A stretch of 64,000 nt of DNA, from assembly GCA_036924285.1 (NCBI GenBank), contig JAYKYS010000012.1:10850001-10914000 (forward strand), given 5' to 3'. Under the pieces are notes generated by a model, which worked only from the letters and a program-made list of their open reading frames with translations, did not search any database and was not told the DNA's origin. Positions 1 through 10,560 of this stretch are shown in pieces. The translations under genes and the position numbers were made by a program. Origin of the DNA: Asterella californica. Lineage: Eukaryota > Streptophyta > Marchantiopsida > Marchantiales > Aytoniaceae. How positions within the stretch are numbered: the stretch's first letter is position 1; every line of letters starts with the position of its first letter.

Positions 1-641
1 CCATAGTAGCCGTTCCTTCTTCTTCCCGAACTTAGAAGAGAGTTGTGAGAAGTATTGCTGGCAGAATCTGGAGAGAATGGTCGAGGGTCATGTCTTCCCA
101 TCATGCAGCAAACTTCTTTTGAGTGCGTATGAGAGGTGAGAAGTCAGAAGAACATAGTGCAATTGTCTTGAGTCTGTTGTGAGGATAGACTGCGCGTAGG
201 AAGAAGAAGACAGGTGAGACCAGTGAAGGGAAGTCTGACTTCGAGAAGTCTTCCGAGAAAGATATTGAATCGGAAGCTGTCCCAAGTGTCTTCCCAGAGG
301 CCACTGTCACCTTAGGAGCCCGCAACCATCTTCTGAACCTTTCTCATACTCTACTTCTCGCATATCTTGTATCTTCTGATAGGAAGTAGGATGTAATGCA
401 AGGTGGGTTGTCTTCTTGGTAATCCATGCGAGACCTTGTTTAGATAGGATTGTTTAGATATAGCTCTGAAGACGAGAGCTATTTAGGAAGCACTGTTAGA
501 ATCCCGGAAGATGAAGTAGCTGTCTTCTGGAAGACTAGTTTCGTCTTCTGAGAGTGGAAGCTAGACTGTGGGCACTCGGGAAGAACTGAGCCTTCAGCTC
601 ATAGTAGGTGCTTGTGGTTTAGTGCAGCAGATCTTCCAGGT

Positions 642-1490
642 ATGTCGATGCATCCGCGAGGCCTGGTGTTACCAGCGACAGAATTGGCCGAGGCCACTCC
701 TTTCCTCAAGGAGTTGGGTCTCGACTTCTTCCTGTGGGACTGGAACCTCGCAGATCAAGGGCTTCTGGAGGAGGTATGGGCCGCGTTACCACCGCGTAAC
801 CGTGTACCTGCGAAGACAGGAGTTGCTCGGGGAAGACCATCTTCCTGGACAGAAGACTGGTGGCGTAAGGCGTTTCACAGGCTTGAGACCGAGAACCGAG
901 GATATTGGTACGAGAAGAAGATCTTGCCTAGGATTGTGAGTTCATGGCATGTACCTAGGAGTACCACCTGCCTTTTCGTGGAAGACAGGCAGGGGAGGAA
1001 CGGTTGGAAGATAGAGTCTTACCGGGAGCCGAAGAAGCGACTTCTGGCGAAGTTGTTTCTGCATCTTTTCCCCAAGGGAAAAGCGCAGAAGACGAGGTAC
1101 CACAACTATGTACAGACGGAGCTAGCATACTTGGGTACCCCGGCGGGAGGACATCTGACGCCCTTCTTCTGCTACTTGTATGTAGCCATGGGGGATCTTA
1201 GGGAAGATCAGCTGGCAATGTATGGGCCAACGGAGCGACAGGAGGTGAAGGAGGAGACCTCAGAAGGCGATGACCGAGAGGCAGCAGCAACGCCCCCTCC
1301 CACTCTGATGCCACAGCTGAGGCCCAGCTCTCACCAGAAGACGCTTCTGGTGAGGGAAGACGAGTCTAGTGGGTCGGAAGACGCCAGGCCAGTGAGGAAG
1401 ATGGGCCACAGAAGTGTACCGAGGACACCCATCTCCCTCATCCATTCAGGATCGGAGTCGGACTCGGAGGAAGACTTGCTGAGTACCTGA
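642..1490 (+). pseudogene. W-rich N-terminal part of repeat-borne protein (unknown function)
   Basis: About 282 residues from the ATG at 642 to a TGA at 1488-1490. The ATG is chosen because the same start (MSMHPRG) is conserved in copy B at 12500; the frame extends upstream to 612 without an ATG. Visible features are a hydrophobic, Trp-rich block (FFLWDWN, residues about 34-40), a GRPSSWTxDWW motif near residue 70, a basic FLHLFPKGK stretch and an acidic Ser-rich tail ending in SESDSEEDLLST. The frame stays open after the TGA straight into the next entry, so the two were probably one protein of about 743 residues broken by one stop. I do not recognise the family beyond a weak memory of repeated liverwort hypothetical proteins. 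Function unknown; a gag-like or domesticated mobile-element protein is possible. Confidence 0.6.
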
Positions 1491-1556
1491 TCGGAGCAGA
1501 AGACAGCTTCTGTAACACCTGGGAGTCTTCCGAAGACTCCAGAAGACGAAGGATGG

Positions 1557-2873
1557 ATGGGCACTCCTACTGCGATGCGAGGAAGCGCAAAGAGGAGAGC
1601 CGCTCCTGCCACGAGGAGTCTTCCACCCCGGAAGATGAGAAGAGTAGCTTCTTCTCGTGCGCAGAAGATGAAGGCCGTAGTGGTGGAAGAGGCTCCCTTG
1701 CCTCTGGAAGACGAAGTCGACACCATCGAGCGAGTGGTGGGGATGAACTTGTCTTCTGCAGGAAGACGACTGGAGGAGTTCAGTGCCTACTTCCAGAAGG
1801 AGATCCAGCCCGCTATGGAGTTGCTGGAAAGAAGAGCGAGGGCACGGGAGAAGCCTTTACAGCCTGGATTCGGCTTGCGCACCTTGCTGCGACAGGAAGA
1901 CAGCCAGCAGAAGACGGAGTCTCTGGAAGCTAGTCTCCGCACTACGGAGAAGCTTGCAGCCAGGTACAAGGCGGAAGCAGCCGCTTCTGCCAAGGAGTCG
2001 ATACAACTTCGGAAGAGCAACCAGGAGTTGCAGACGCGAGTACAGCAGCGTGATCAGGAAGTTCTCCGAGTACGGGAGAAGATCACTACCCTCGCAGAAG
2101 AGCAGACCACTTGGAAGATGCAGCGAGAAGCCGCAGAAGCGCGAGCTGCAACAGAGAAGACGCAGAGGGAAGCAGCGGAGGCCCGTGCGCAGAAGATGCT
2201 AGCTCAGTCGGTAGAAGCGCTTCGGAAGAAGTTCAACTTCACCGCGGGTAAGAAGTTACTTACCTTAGCTAGGGAATGGGACAGTGGGTCCAAGACGAGG
2301 TTGGTGGAATGCAGAGATAGCATGTTCAGGTACCTGGATAGACAGATAGAAGGAGTGAAGACACTTTATGGTCTTCCCTCACTTCTGACACCTGCAACCG
2401 CATCTTCCCAAGCCCCAGCACCCTCGACTGGATCCGGAATGAAGAAGGAGGAGTTCGATCTCGATGTACACTTGGTGGTGACAGCGTTGGAAGACGAGAA
2501 GACTCCAGAAGACGCCCCGGAAGACATGATGTCTTCTGGAAGACAGGAAGACGAGCCGTCTTCCCAGGTATTCCGCGTGGAGGAAGCGACTTCCCCGGAC
2601 CCCTATGAGATCGCCATGGTCCCTAGTACTGCATCTGTGCCTCAGAAGACCGAAGACGCACCATTCGACTCGTCTTCCCAGAAGACCATTCCGTCTTCCG
2701 AAGCCGAGGAAGACGCAGCCGCAGAAATAGCAGGGCCAGCGAAGAGCGAGGAGAGGGAAGCTACCTCAGTGGTACCCGAGGTAAGTGCAGGGCTTCCCAG
2801 CCCATCAGAAGTCGAGGTAGTAGCTCCGGTAGGAGCAGATCATGAAGAGATTGCCACCGAGCAATCAGAGTAG
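1557..2873 (+). CDS. Coiled-coil, acidic-tailed repeat-borne protein (unknown function)
   Basis: 438 residues from the ATG at 1557; the same frame is open back to 1491, just after the stop ending the preceding ORF. Residues about 8-40 are strongly basic (KRR, RKMRR), resembling a nuclear localisation signal. Residues about 80-240 form a long predicted coiled coil rich in E, K, R, Q and A with leucine heptads. The segment ending in LAREWDSGSKTRLVE and YLDRQIEGVKTLYGL is well conserved in copy B. The last 150 residues are acidic and low-complexity, and are encoded by the densest GAAGAC tract, which gives repeated EDEK, EDAP and SSQK. Copies B (13022-13801) and C (5578-5902, minus) are truncated homologues. 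No catalytic motif is visible; a structural or DNA-associated role is only a guess. Confidence 0.6.
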   Translation: MGTPTAMRGSAKRRAAPATRSLPPRKMRRVASSRAQKMKAVVVEEAPLPLEDEVDTIERVVGMNLSSAGRRLEEFSAYFQKEIQPAMELLERRARAREKPLQPGFGLRTLLRQEDSQQKTESLEASLRTTEKLAARYKAEAAASAKESIQLRKSNQELQTRVQQRDQEVLRVREKITTLAEEQTTWKMQREAAEARAATEKTQREAAEARAQKMLAQSVEALRKKFNFTAGKKLLTLAREWDSGSKTRLVECRDSMFRYLDRQIEGVKTLYGLPSLLTPATASSQAPAPSTGSGMKKEEFDLDVHLVVTALEDEKTPEDAPEDMMSSGRQEDEPSSQVFRVEEATSPDPYEIAMVPSTASVPQKTEDAPFDSSSQKTIPSSEAEEDAAAEIAGPAKSEEREATSVVPEVSAGLPSPSEVEVVAPVGADHEEIATEQSE

Positions 2874-4374
2874 TTAGCAAACTCAATCGACACTTCCAGA
2901 TTTAGTAGGATTGGACATGCTATCTTAAGGGTGGCAGTTTTCCATGTAAAAATAGTTAGGACCCCATGTGGCAGCATAGATAGCGTAGGAGTAATACAGT
3001 GGAGGGCTAATTGGGAAGAGGGACCGCATGCATGTGAGGTGATCACCTCTTGTCAGCGTCTCTCTCTCTCTCCCTGGTGGTCGCCTCCCAAGGCAGATGG
3101 TTAAGTAGGATAGCATGGTAGGAGAAAAGCTCTCTGAGAGCTCTGCCAGTTCTGTAGAATTCGGCAGTAACTGAACATACACACCGATTCTACAGGCAGG
3201 CAGGAGAGACACATTAGAGCAGGGACAGTCTAGGAACAGGGAACGACATCCTCGTGCAGTCCTGTTAGCTAGACTGGTGTGTCGAGGAGTAGACGCAGGA
3301 AGTAGAGGGAGTGAGCTTCCCAATGCCATTGTGACTTTTTCTCGGAGAATAGATTGTGGATTTGAGTGCAGCAGCTTCGCTCATGTCTTCTGGGTGGTGG
3401 AATGTATTGAATTCGCTCCCAATTGTGCATGGGAAGTGTTCTTCTTGAGTGGCGATGACTGTCAGCCGTTGTGGAAGTGTAGCTTGACTCGTTCAGTAGA
3501 GCACTTGGGATCTACGTACGAACGGTCTTCTGGATAAGTGATCCCAGAAGACAGAGCAGTCAGAGCAGCGAAGTGAAGAAGAAAGAAGCCTTCTTCCCGC
3601 AACAGAAGACGACATCCTCGAGTAGAAGACGGTGCTACAGTACTCACGTTTGTTGTCTTCCTCCCCAAACTATTACAAGCAGGGATGGCTTGTTAGTCAG
3701 GATCCGGACTAGAAGCCTGTCGGAATCTTAATTGCCCTTTTTCATCCTGTTTTCTCTTGTTTGGATTTCTCTTCTTCCCATCTTCCCTCTTCTTCCCCAT
3801 CTTCTTACCTTCTTCTAGTGAGCTTCCGATACTTCTATTGAGCTTCCGTGAAGGTGAATGTCGTTGTAGTGCTGCAGGAAGACAACTTCCGTAGGCAGAA
3901 GCCTGGGAAGGCTACAGGGGGCATACACCCTGTGATTGATCCACCCCGTTGGAATGTGAGTGTGAGAATAAGGTGTAACGACGGTTACTAGTCGACTTCT
4001 GCGAAGCCGGACAGCCTTCTGGAGGTGTGAGAAGACGAGCTAAACCCCCAGAAGACGAGAATCGCTTCGGGAAGACGGTATCGAGAAGACCAGAAGAAGC
4101 AACCTGGAAGCAGGAAGTTCGTCTTCCCGAGCTTCTCTGTGAATAGTTGTGTGATATTTTAGTTGGTAGTTGTTTGTTTGGGTCCAGAGCACCATTTGGC
4201 GTGTCTGGAAGACGTATGGTTTTGTGTGGTTTTGTGAGAAGACGGGATTTCTAGGCAAAACTCGTGTGTTTGTGTTTTTGAACAGATCTTAGAACTTAGA
4301 GCAGCGTTACTTGTGCAAATCCTCTGTGGGAACGATATCTTGTATACTAAATGGGCAAAAGGAGAAATCCTTCG

Positions 4375-5280
4375 TCACTACAAGGACACTGTGAAATTTG
4401 AGAGCATAGGAAGATAGAGCTTGTCGTGCCAAGCACTGTCAGTGAAATTCTTGATCGATTTGGATCAATAAAGAAGGAGTTATGCCAATTTGAAGTTAGA
4501 GTTGAGTCAGAATTGCATCACTTTTGTTGATTTTGGGGTTTTCAGTGTCAATTGCAGCAGAATTGAGGAAATCGCTTCAAACCTTTGTGGTTGCGTTCAT
4601 GTCAGCAGGGCTACAACTATCCAAAAAGTTTCAAGTAATTTGAGTGAGTGAGTAATTCAGGGCGACCGCTGAAGCAGAGGGGGTTTGAAAAGCTCTCAAT
4701 CTAGAGCAGCAACTTCAGAGAACGAGATCTAGAGAACGGTGTACAATCAAGAGTCCCAACTTCACAGGGGTGTTCAGCATCCTGTAGGCTCCAAATCATG
4801 TAAGAATCTTCGAAAATGATCGAGCCAATTTTCTGTTGTAGGTCGAAATAGCTGTCTGGGTATCAGAAATTGCCCGCAATATCTTTGCTCAGAAATTTTT
4901 TGTCCATATCTCGATGCTAGAATTTGATCTCAAGTAGAAACTTCGTGTGTGTGCTCAGTGGGGCTTCTTTTACACGTAAGAGAAGTTTATAAGTCTAAAC
5001 CTTCACATATTTCTCAATCCAGAGTGTCAAAGTTCACCGTCTGATCTTATCATTGCTAGTTAAGCTTGAAATTTGCTTGTGAACATATCAGAAGAGCCAA
5101 GAGACCTGTATGAGTGCCCATAGCGCCCTGTTGTAACCTGAAAAGCCTATCCTTTGAGTAAACCATCCACAGCTAGAAGCCTAGTGCTCTCCCTGAGTAA
5201 ACGTATCACAGCCTTCACGGTCATAACACAGCCAGAAGGTTCCGCCCTTCCCAAGAAAACTCTCACCTTGACAACGTACA
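4375..5280 (+). repeat. LTR-like repeat family R, copy 1 (5'-truncated)
   Basis: Aligns over its whole length with 42775-43851 on the plus strand and with the complement of about 8650-9520. Shared landmarks are AAGAAGGAGTTATGCCAA, a block around 4540, GAACGAGATCT, and a terminal CTCACCTTGACAACGT followed by ACA. Compared with copies 2 and 3 it lacks about the first 320 bases. No ORF is supported. The family begins TGTTA and ends ACA in the fuller copies, so an LTR is the likeliest identity. Confidence 0.6.
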
Positions 5281-5369
5281 ATAGTGTGTGTGAAATCGTA
5301 CTCTATATCCTAACTTATACTACTACCTTGAGGCGTAAGGGAGATCCCCTCTAGTCCTCAACTTGCAAT

Positions 5370-5960
5370 CAGAGATATGAGAGACTGTCAGAAAACCACC
5401 ACCTCACATGTAGTCGGCTCCCTGCCTTGGTTTAGAAACTTATTTTCTACTCATGCACTGCCTACTCTGTCACATGGACAGTTAGCTAAAATTACAAGGG
5501 AAACTGTCACTTCTTAAGATAGCAAATTTCGACTCCTACCAAAATTAGACAAGTCAACTATCTTCTTAACTTACTGCTTATTCTAATTCACTGGGTGTGA
5601 TCCCCTCTTGATCTACTCCTACCTGAACTCCTAATTCGGCTTCTGATAAGATGAGAAGCCCTGCGAGTACCTCGGGTGTGACTGAGGTGGCTTCCTTCTC
5701 TCTGTTCGTGGTTTGCTCTTCTAGGACGGCTTCGGAAGACAGAAGCGTCTTTTGAGAAGCTGATCCACCAGCGCTTCCTCGCTCTTCTGTGACACTGGTT
5801 CGACACTGGGAGCTGGGTGACTTCACAGTGGTCAGAGGAAGTCACCTCTTCCATTCGAAACACCTGGGAAGACAACTCTACTTCATGTCTTCCAGAAGAC
5901 ACCTTGTCTTACAAGGCGTCTTCCACAGTCTTCTCGGCTTCCAGCGTTGTCGTGTAATCA
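5370..5960 (-). pseudogene. Copy C: 3' part of the GAAGAC-rich repeat, inverted
   Basis: Reading the minus strand from about 5960 down to 5578 gives a frame-broken homologue of the C-terminal 130 residues of the coiled-coil protein of copy A. Shared segments include MSSGR...SSQVFR.EE.TS and, in another frame, SQKT..SSEA.......EKEATSV.PEV.AGL. Homology continues beyond the stop through 5580-5370 into the tail of copy A (to about 3050). At least one frameshift separates the matching segments. The 5' limit corresponds to A position about 2475, next to where copy B ends. Confidence 0.7.
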
Positions 5961-8640
5961 ATAATTTTATATTATCTAATTCTTCTTGAGAAAAAAATAA
6001 ATAATAATTAAACCCTTGCATATCTTCTTCATCCCTCAAAAGATGCAGGATATGGATAAATATGCATGCAACACGACCTTCTGGTCGGGACAAGAAAAAA
6101 GACAAACGGGATACAGTAAAAAAATATCATAAATTGTTAGTGGAGTCTAACATGGCGACTGGTTTCGGAAAGATACTTAGAAAAGCGTAAAACGTAGTTC
6201 ATTTAGTACACAAGAGGGAAATGAAGCTGTCGTAAGAAATATTTTAAAGCTTAATTTTCTACATTTAAATGGCTATAAACTTACTAAAAAATCTTTAAAT
6301 CCATGAGATTACCTTAACAACATATGGCTCCCGCGATCATAAAACTTATAAGTGATAAATATGAAACTCTCACCTTCTTAGTATACAGATAGTAACCATG
6401 AGAAAATAAAAATATCTATTGTTTAATTTTTATCTATTAATTTTTTCTATCTATTAATTTATTACCTAACCTTACCTTGAGAAAATATTAAGAAAAAAAT
6501 TAAAAGATGTATATATTTCTTCTTCCGAACTTGGAAGAGGATGAATATGCAAAGAAGTTATTGCATATTAGACTTAGAGCATATATGCAATCGCAGTTTC
6601 AAAACTGCAAAAAGGATTTCACGCGTTTGAGATAGGGTTGGTAATAAGCGAAAAGAACGTGTACAGTTTCAGTTTGGCAAATAAGGTTAGAGTCAAAAGT
6701 ACAGTTTCTTGCATCTTGGGAGATGGGTTTTGAAAGAGATCATTTTCAACACAGTTTGTGCAGTTTCCAACACAGTCGTATCAAATTTTAGTGGAGCTTC
6801 ATCTTGGGAAGCACTGGGCACTTGGCTGCTAAAGACAACACAGTAATGTGTACGGAAGATAACAACCTCAAGTGTGGCTCTTCTAACCTATAATCATGGC
6901 TTTTGTACTCTTAAACTGCACCGAGCTTCAAATGTTCGCAGTATGCTCAACTTTTCTTCAAATTTGGTGATTATTGTTTCATTGAAAAGCTCTTCGAATT
7001 ATCTTTTCATATTACTTGAAACTGGGATGTGTACCCAAAGTTATGAGCATTCAAAGTTCTGACATTTCCTCAAGTATATTGATAACCTCAATTTCAGAAT
7101 CGATGTTTCACTTGATCATTTAGCATCCAAACCTCAATTTCAAAATAGACGTTGGGACTCCAGCTCTCAACCTTACTCAGAATCGAGGTTTAAGATCACT
7201 CCCATATTTTTTCCAAAGAACACACAGTCTTAACCTCAATTTCTGAATCGAGGTACAGGTCTCAGAAGCCAAATATCCAACTCACATTATATTTTTGAAC
7301 TCAAAGTTCCACCAAACACGATTTATTTTGTCAAAAACTGTACATATATCTTTGGTATTCATTGTTCATTCAATATGGGACCAAAGATAATGATTCTTAT
7401 GTTGGAAGCCCCCGCCGAGCTTGTCCTTGTCTCTTCCTCAACTTTGATTTCAGTCTTAAGGTTCTAGATCCAAAACTTGGCTAAATGCTCCAAGAAGCTT
7501 GTCGTGCATTTTCACAGCGTGACAGCTCTAGACTTGAAGAATGTCGTACAAAGTTGAAACTCTAGTCTTTGTACCTTAAGAGCCACATGTCTGTCATCCA
7601 TCTGTCACCTCCCAAAATGTCATATGGCAGTCATGCATCATGGCTTGTCAATGTCAACCTGCCACGTCACCAATCCATCATCACATCAGCATCAAAAGTC
7701 CACCTCAGCAATTTTTTTAGAAAAATTGCTGAGGTTGACTTTTGATGTCAACATCCATTGTCAACTAAACCTTAAAACTTCCAATCTCCATAACTCCTTT
7801 AATATGAGTCCGCTTGGGACATTAAAAAGTGAATCTTGCTCTACTCGGCGAGCTCTTCACAATAGTCTCCTCAAATTCACATTTTGAACAAGTTTGGAAA
7901 ATTTTGTTTCCCAACCTCCCTTTCACTCACTAGCTTGTCCACCACACGACAACATGACACTCCTAAACTCGTTCGTGCGTTCACCTCCAAGCTCACTGTA
8001 CGTCACCAAAATTAATTTCATGAATCTGCAAATTTTAGTGCGGAGAGAAAGCTCAAAAATATCCCCTCGGAGGTGAAATTGCTATAGGCTCGATAAAACC
8101 AAACTATAGCAAAAATGCCAGATACTGCGAGAATTTCAGTTTTGAAACTGTTGGTGCAAAGACGCTCTTAGAACTTGACTAACCATTTAGATTGTATTCA
8201 AAGCTTTGGAACTTTTAAACTTCAGATCGAAGCATTTTGAAACCAAACCAAATCTGAAAATTGAATCAACGCCAACCTTTAGTGACGTCACATTGACCGT
8301 CTGGTATTTTTTGGATGACTATACAGTAGGAGGTTTGGCGCATGTTTGCCGGTCCTCGAGTTGAGAAATTTGAGAGAGGATGAACCAGTCCTTGCTGCCG
8401 CTCAGGCTTTGTTTGTGATCGAGTGAGTTTCCCATTAGCTACCTCAACCATCAGCTACATTTAGTGTAATAGTTTAAATATAGTTATTATATTTTAATTT
8501 TTATAGTATTATTTTATGAGATGTCAACTTTTTCATTATAATACTAGATTTTACTATTATTGGCACCTCAAGCAATAGCTCGAATGCTGCTCCTAGTGGT
8601 TCTCAACCTTTCGATCATGGTTCGACTCCACTCTTTTTTC
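5961..8640. other. AT-rich stretch without a supported gene
   Basis: Six-frame ORFs here are short and look random. It contains a segment near 6447-6470 with the motif AATTTATTACCTAACC shared with other places in the window, two inverted TGCATAT hairpin-like spots (about 6013 and 6530-6560), four loose copies of AACCTCAATTTC...GAATCGAGGT between 7085 and 7260, and the hairpin listed at 7690-7747. Confidence 0.5.
7690..7747. repeat. Long hairpin, 27-bp arms, 4-nt loop
   Basis: Arms 7690-7716 and 7721-7747 are complementary with one mismatch; the left arm starts CATCAAAAGTC and the loop is TTAG. This could be a miniature inverted-repeat remnant or a precursor of small RNAs. Nothing else in the window repeats it. 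Confidence 0.6.
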
Positions 8641-8649
8641 CAAGGGGGT

Positions 8650-9886
8650 TCTGACGTTGTCGGAGTGTGATCCGTCTACCTAGGAAAGCGCCGGGCTTCT
8701 GGCTGTGGTTGTTTACTCAAGAGTTTGGCTTTCAGGTCACAATAGGAGCTATAAACACTCACACAGGAGTGTAGGATCCTCTAATATGCTCAAAAAGCGA
8801 AATTTAGGTCTCACTAGTAGTAATAGGTTTAGATGGTAAACTTTGGCACTCAAAGAGAGGAAAACTATGAAGGTTTAGACTTCTAAACTTCCCCTACATG
8901 TAAATGAGGTACTACTGAACACACACACGAAGTTTCAGCCTGAGATTGAATTCTAGCACCGAGATGTTGACAGAAAAGTTCTGAGTAAGAGAATTATGGC
9001 AATTTTTGGTACCTAGACAGCTATCCTGACCTAGAACAGAGAATTGGCTCGATGAATTTCAAATATTCTCACAGTATTTGAAGTCTACAGGATGCTGAAC
9101 ATCCCTGTGAAGTTGGGACTCCTGAATGTACACAGAACTCCAGATCTCCTCCTCTGAAGTCGCTGCTCTAGATTAAGAGCTTTTCAGATCCCCTCTACTT
9201 CAGCGGCCGCCCTGAATTACTCAGTTACTCAATCGATATGAAACTTTTTGGGAAATCGTAGCCCTGCTGGCAGAGAACGCAACCACAAAGTTTTGAAGCG
9301 ATTTCTTCAATTCTGCTGCAAGTGACACTGAAAACCCCAAAATCAACAAAAGTGATGCAGTTTTGGCATAATCCGAACTTCAATTGGGCATAACTTCTTC
9401 TTTATTGCCTCAAATCGATCAAAAATTTCACTGACAGTGCTTGGCTCAACGAGCTCTATCTCCATGTGCTCTCAAATTTCGAAGATACCTCACCAAATGC
9501 TCGAACTCCACTCTAGAGCTCTGTTTCTAAACTAGAGTTTTACAAAAGACAAAAATGGACCAATGGGAGTTCATAGCTCCACTTGACTGTCCTTTTGTGC
9601 TCTACACTCATAGGCTACCACGTCAAGCCCCCTAGAGTGCCAGCGTAAAACTTAAACTACCTAAAATGACACATAGCCCCGAAAAATAACTTAAATCAGC
9701 TAGAAAGCGTACATGGGCGACAAGTAAGTACAACCCATGAGCTCAAACCCCTATCAGCATGAAAATCCTAAGTTATGTACATTGAACGTCATAGACAAGT
9801 AAGAAGTCACTTGCACAAGCACACAAATGCTTGAACAAGATAACTAACATACTATCAGCCTACTAGGACTCAAAATAGTGTTAACA
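8650..9886 (-). repeat. LTR-like repeat family R, copy 2
   Basis: The complement of copies 1 and 3. On the minus strand it starts TGTTAACACTATTTTGAGTC at 9886, comparable to TGTTATGTATTTTGAGTC at 42450 in copy 3, and runs through the same landmarks to a GACAACGT end near 8650. The sequence from 9560 to 9886 is present here and in copy 3 but lost from copy 1. No coding capacity is seen. Confidence 0.6.
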
Positions 9887-10109
9887 CCATATGCGAAGGT
9901 ATCAAACATATACATAAAGGACTAGAAGTAATATGAGCTAACTTCTAGAACTACTAAACCTAAGCGTCGGAGTAGAAGTCAAGAGTAGAAGTCAAGCATG
10001 TAGCTGTAAAGTAGCGCGACAACGTCCAGGTCCCATGCTTGGAGGTTGGGTACGTTTTTCAACTCTATTCGGCTGGATCAATGAGAATTCTAGTATTCAG
10101 TTTTCTTCA

Positions 10110-10560
10110 AAAAGAAATACTTTGTCGTCTGTACACCTCGGGTATTGCTGTGGTGCTTGCCTCCTCATTATATATGTGTACCTTCTTGCCTCAAGGTATG
10201 GAATCCATGCTGGACTACAAAAAAGGGTTGGAATTTTAAGCTTGTCCATGTCTTCGAGCTTCTGTGTACTCTCGAGACGTTGATTCGTACTATGTCTATC
10301 GTCTATCATTCGATCTTGATAAAATAAACGTTCGGTCGTCTGCATATCTTAGGTATTGCTGTGGTACTTGCCCCCTCGTAAGATATGTGTGTCTCTTTGG
10401 TCAATGATCTCAAGATAGTGAAATCCTTGTTGTCCTAAAAAGATGCTTGGATTTCTAAGTTTTTCCATGTCTTCGGGCTTCTTTGTGTTCTCGATACTCT
10501 AATTCGTACTATGTCTATCGTCTATCATTCGACTCTGACGAGAAAATACTCGGTCATTGT
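10110..10560. repeat. Tandem duplication, period about 211-219 bp
   Basis: Two diverged adjacent copies, each starting near GGTATTGCTGTGGT (10141 and 10352) and containing TACTATGTCTATCGTCTATC (about 10289 and 10508). Spacing varies from 211 to 219 because of small indels. Short ORFs over it are not credible. Confidence 0.65.

Larger units (their letters stand above)
1..4260 (+). repeat. GAAGAC-rich dispersed repeat, copy A
   Basis: A long unit, probably starting left of the window, in which the hexamer GAAGAC or its complement GTCTTC recurs far above chance; 2461-2760 alone holds about 14 occurrences on the two strands. Bases 1-560 align with 11889-12430 (copy B), and 2475-3040 aligns with the reverse complement of 5370-5960 (copy C), so this is a repeat family rather than a unique locus. 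The part after the coding region (2874-4260) has no ORF I believe in; it contains a short TC run near 3060 and an end-like segment near 4310. It could be a non-autonomous retroelement carrying a captured gene, but I found no LTR pair to prove it. Confidence 0.7.

Noticed and set aside
8560..8645. tRNA-like B-box (GGTTCGACTCC) suggesting a tRNA gene or SINE head
   Set aside because: The T-stem pairs at only three of five positions and no convincing acceptor stem or A-box with correct spacing is found.
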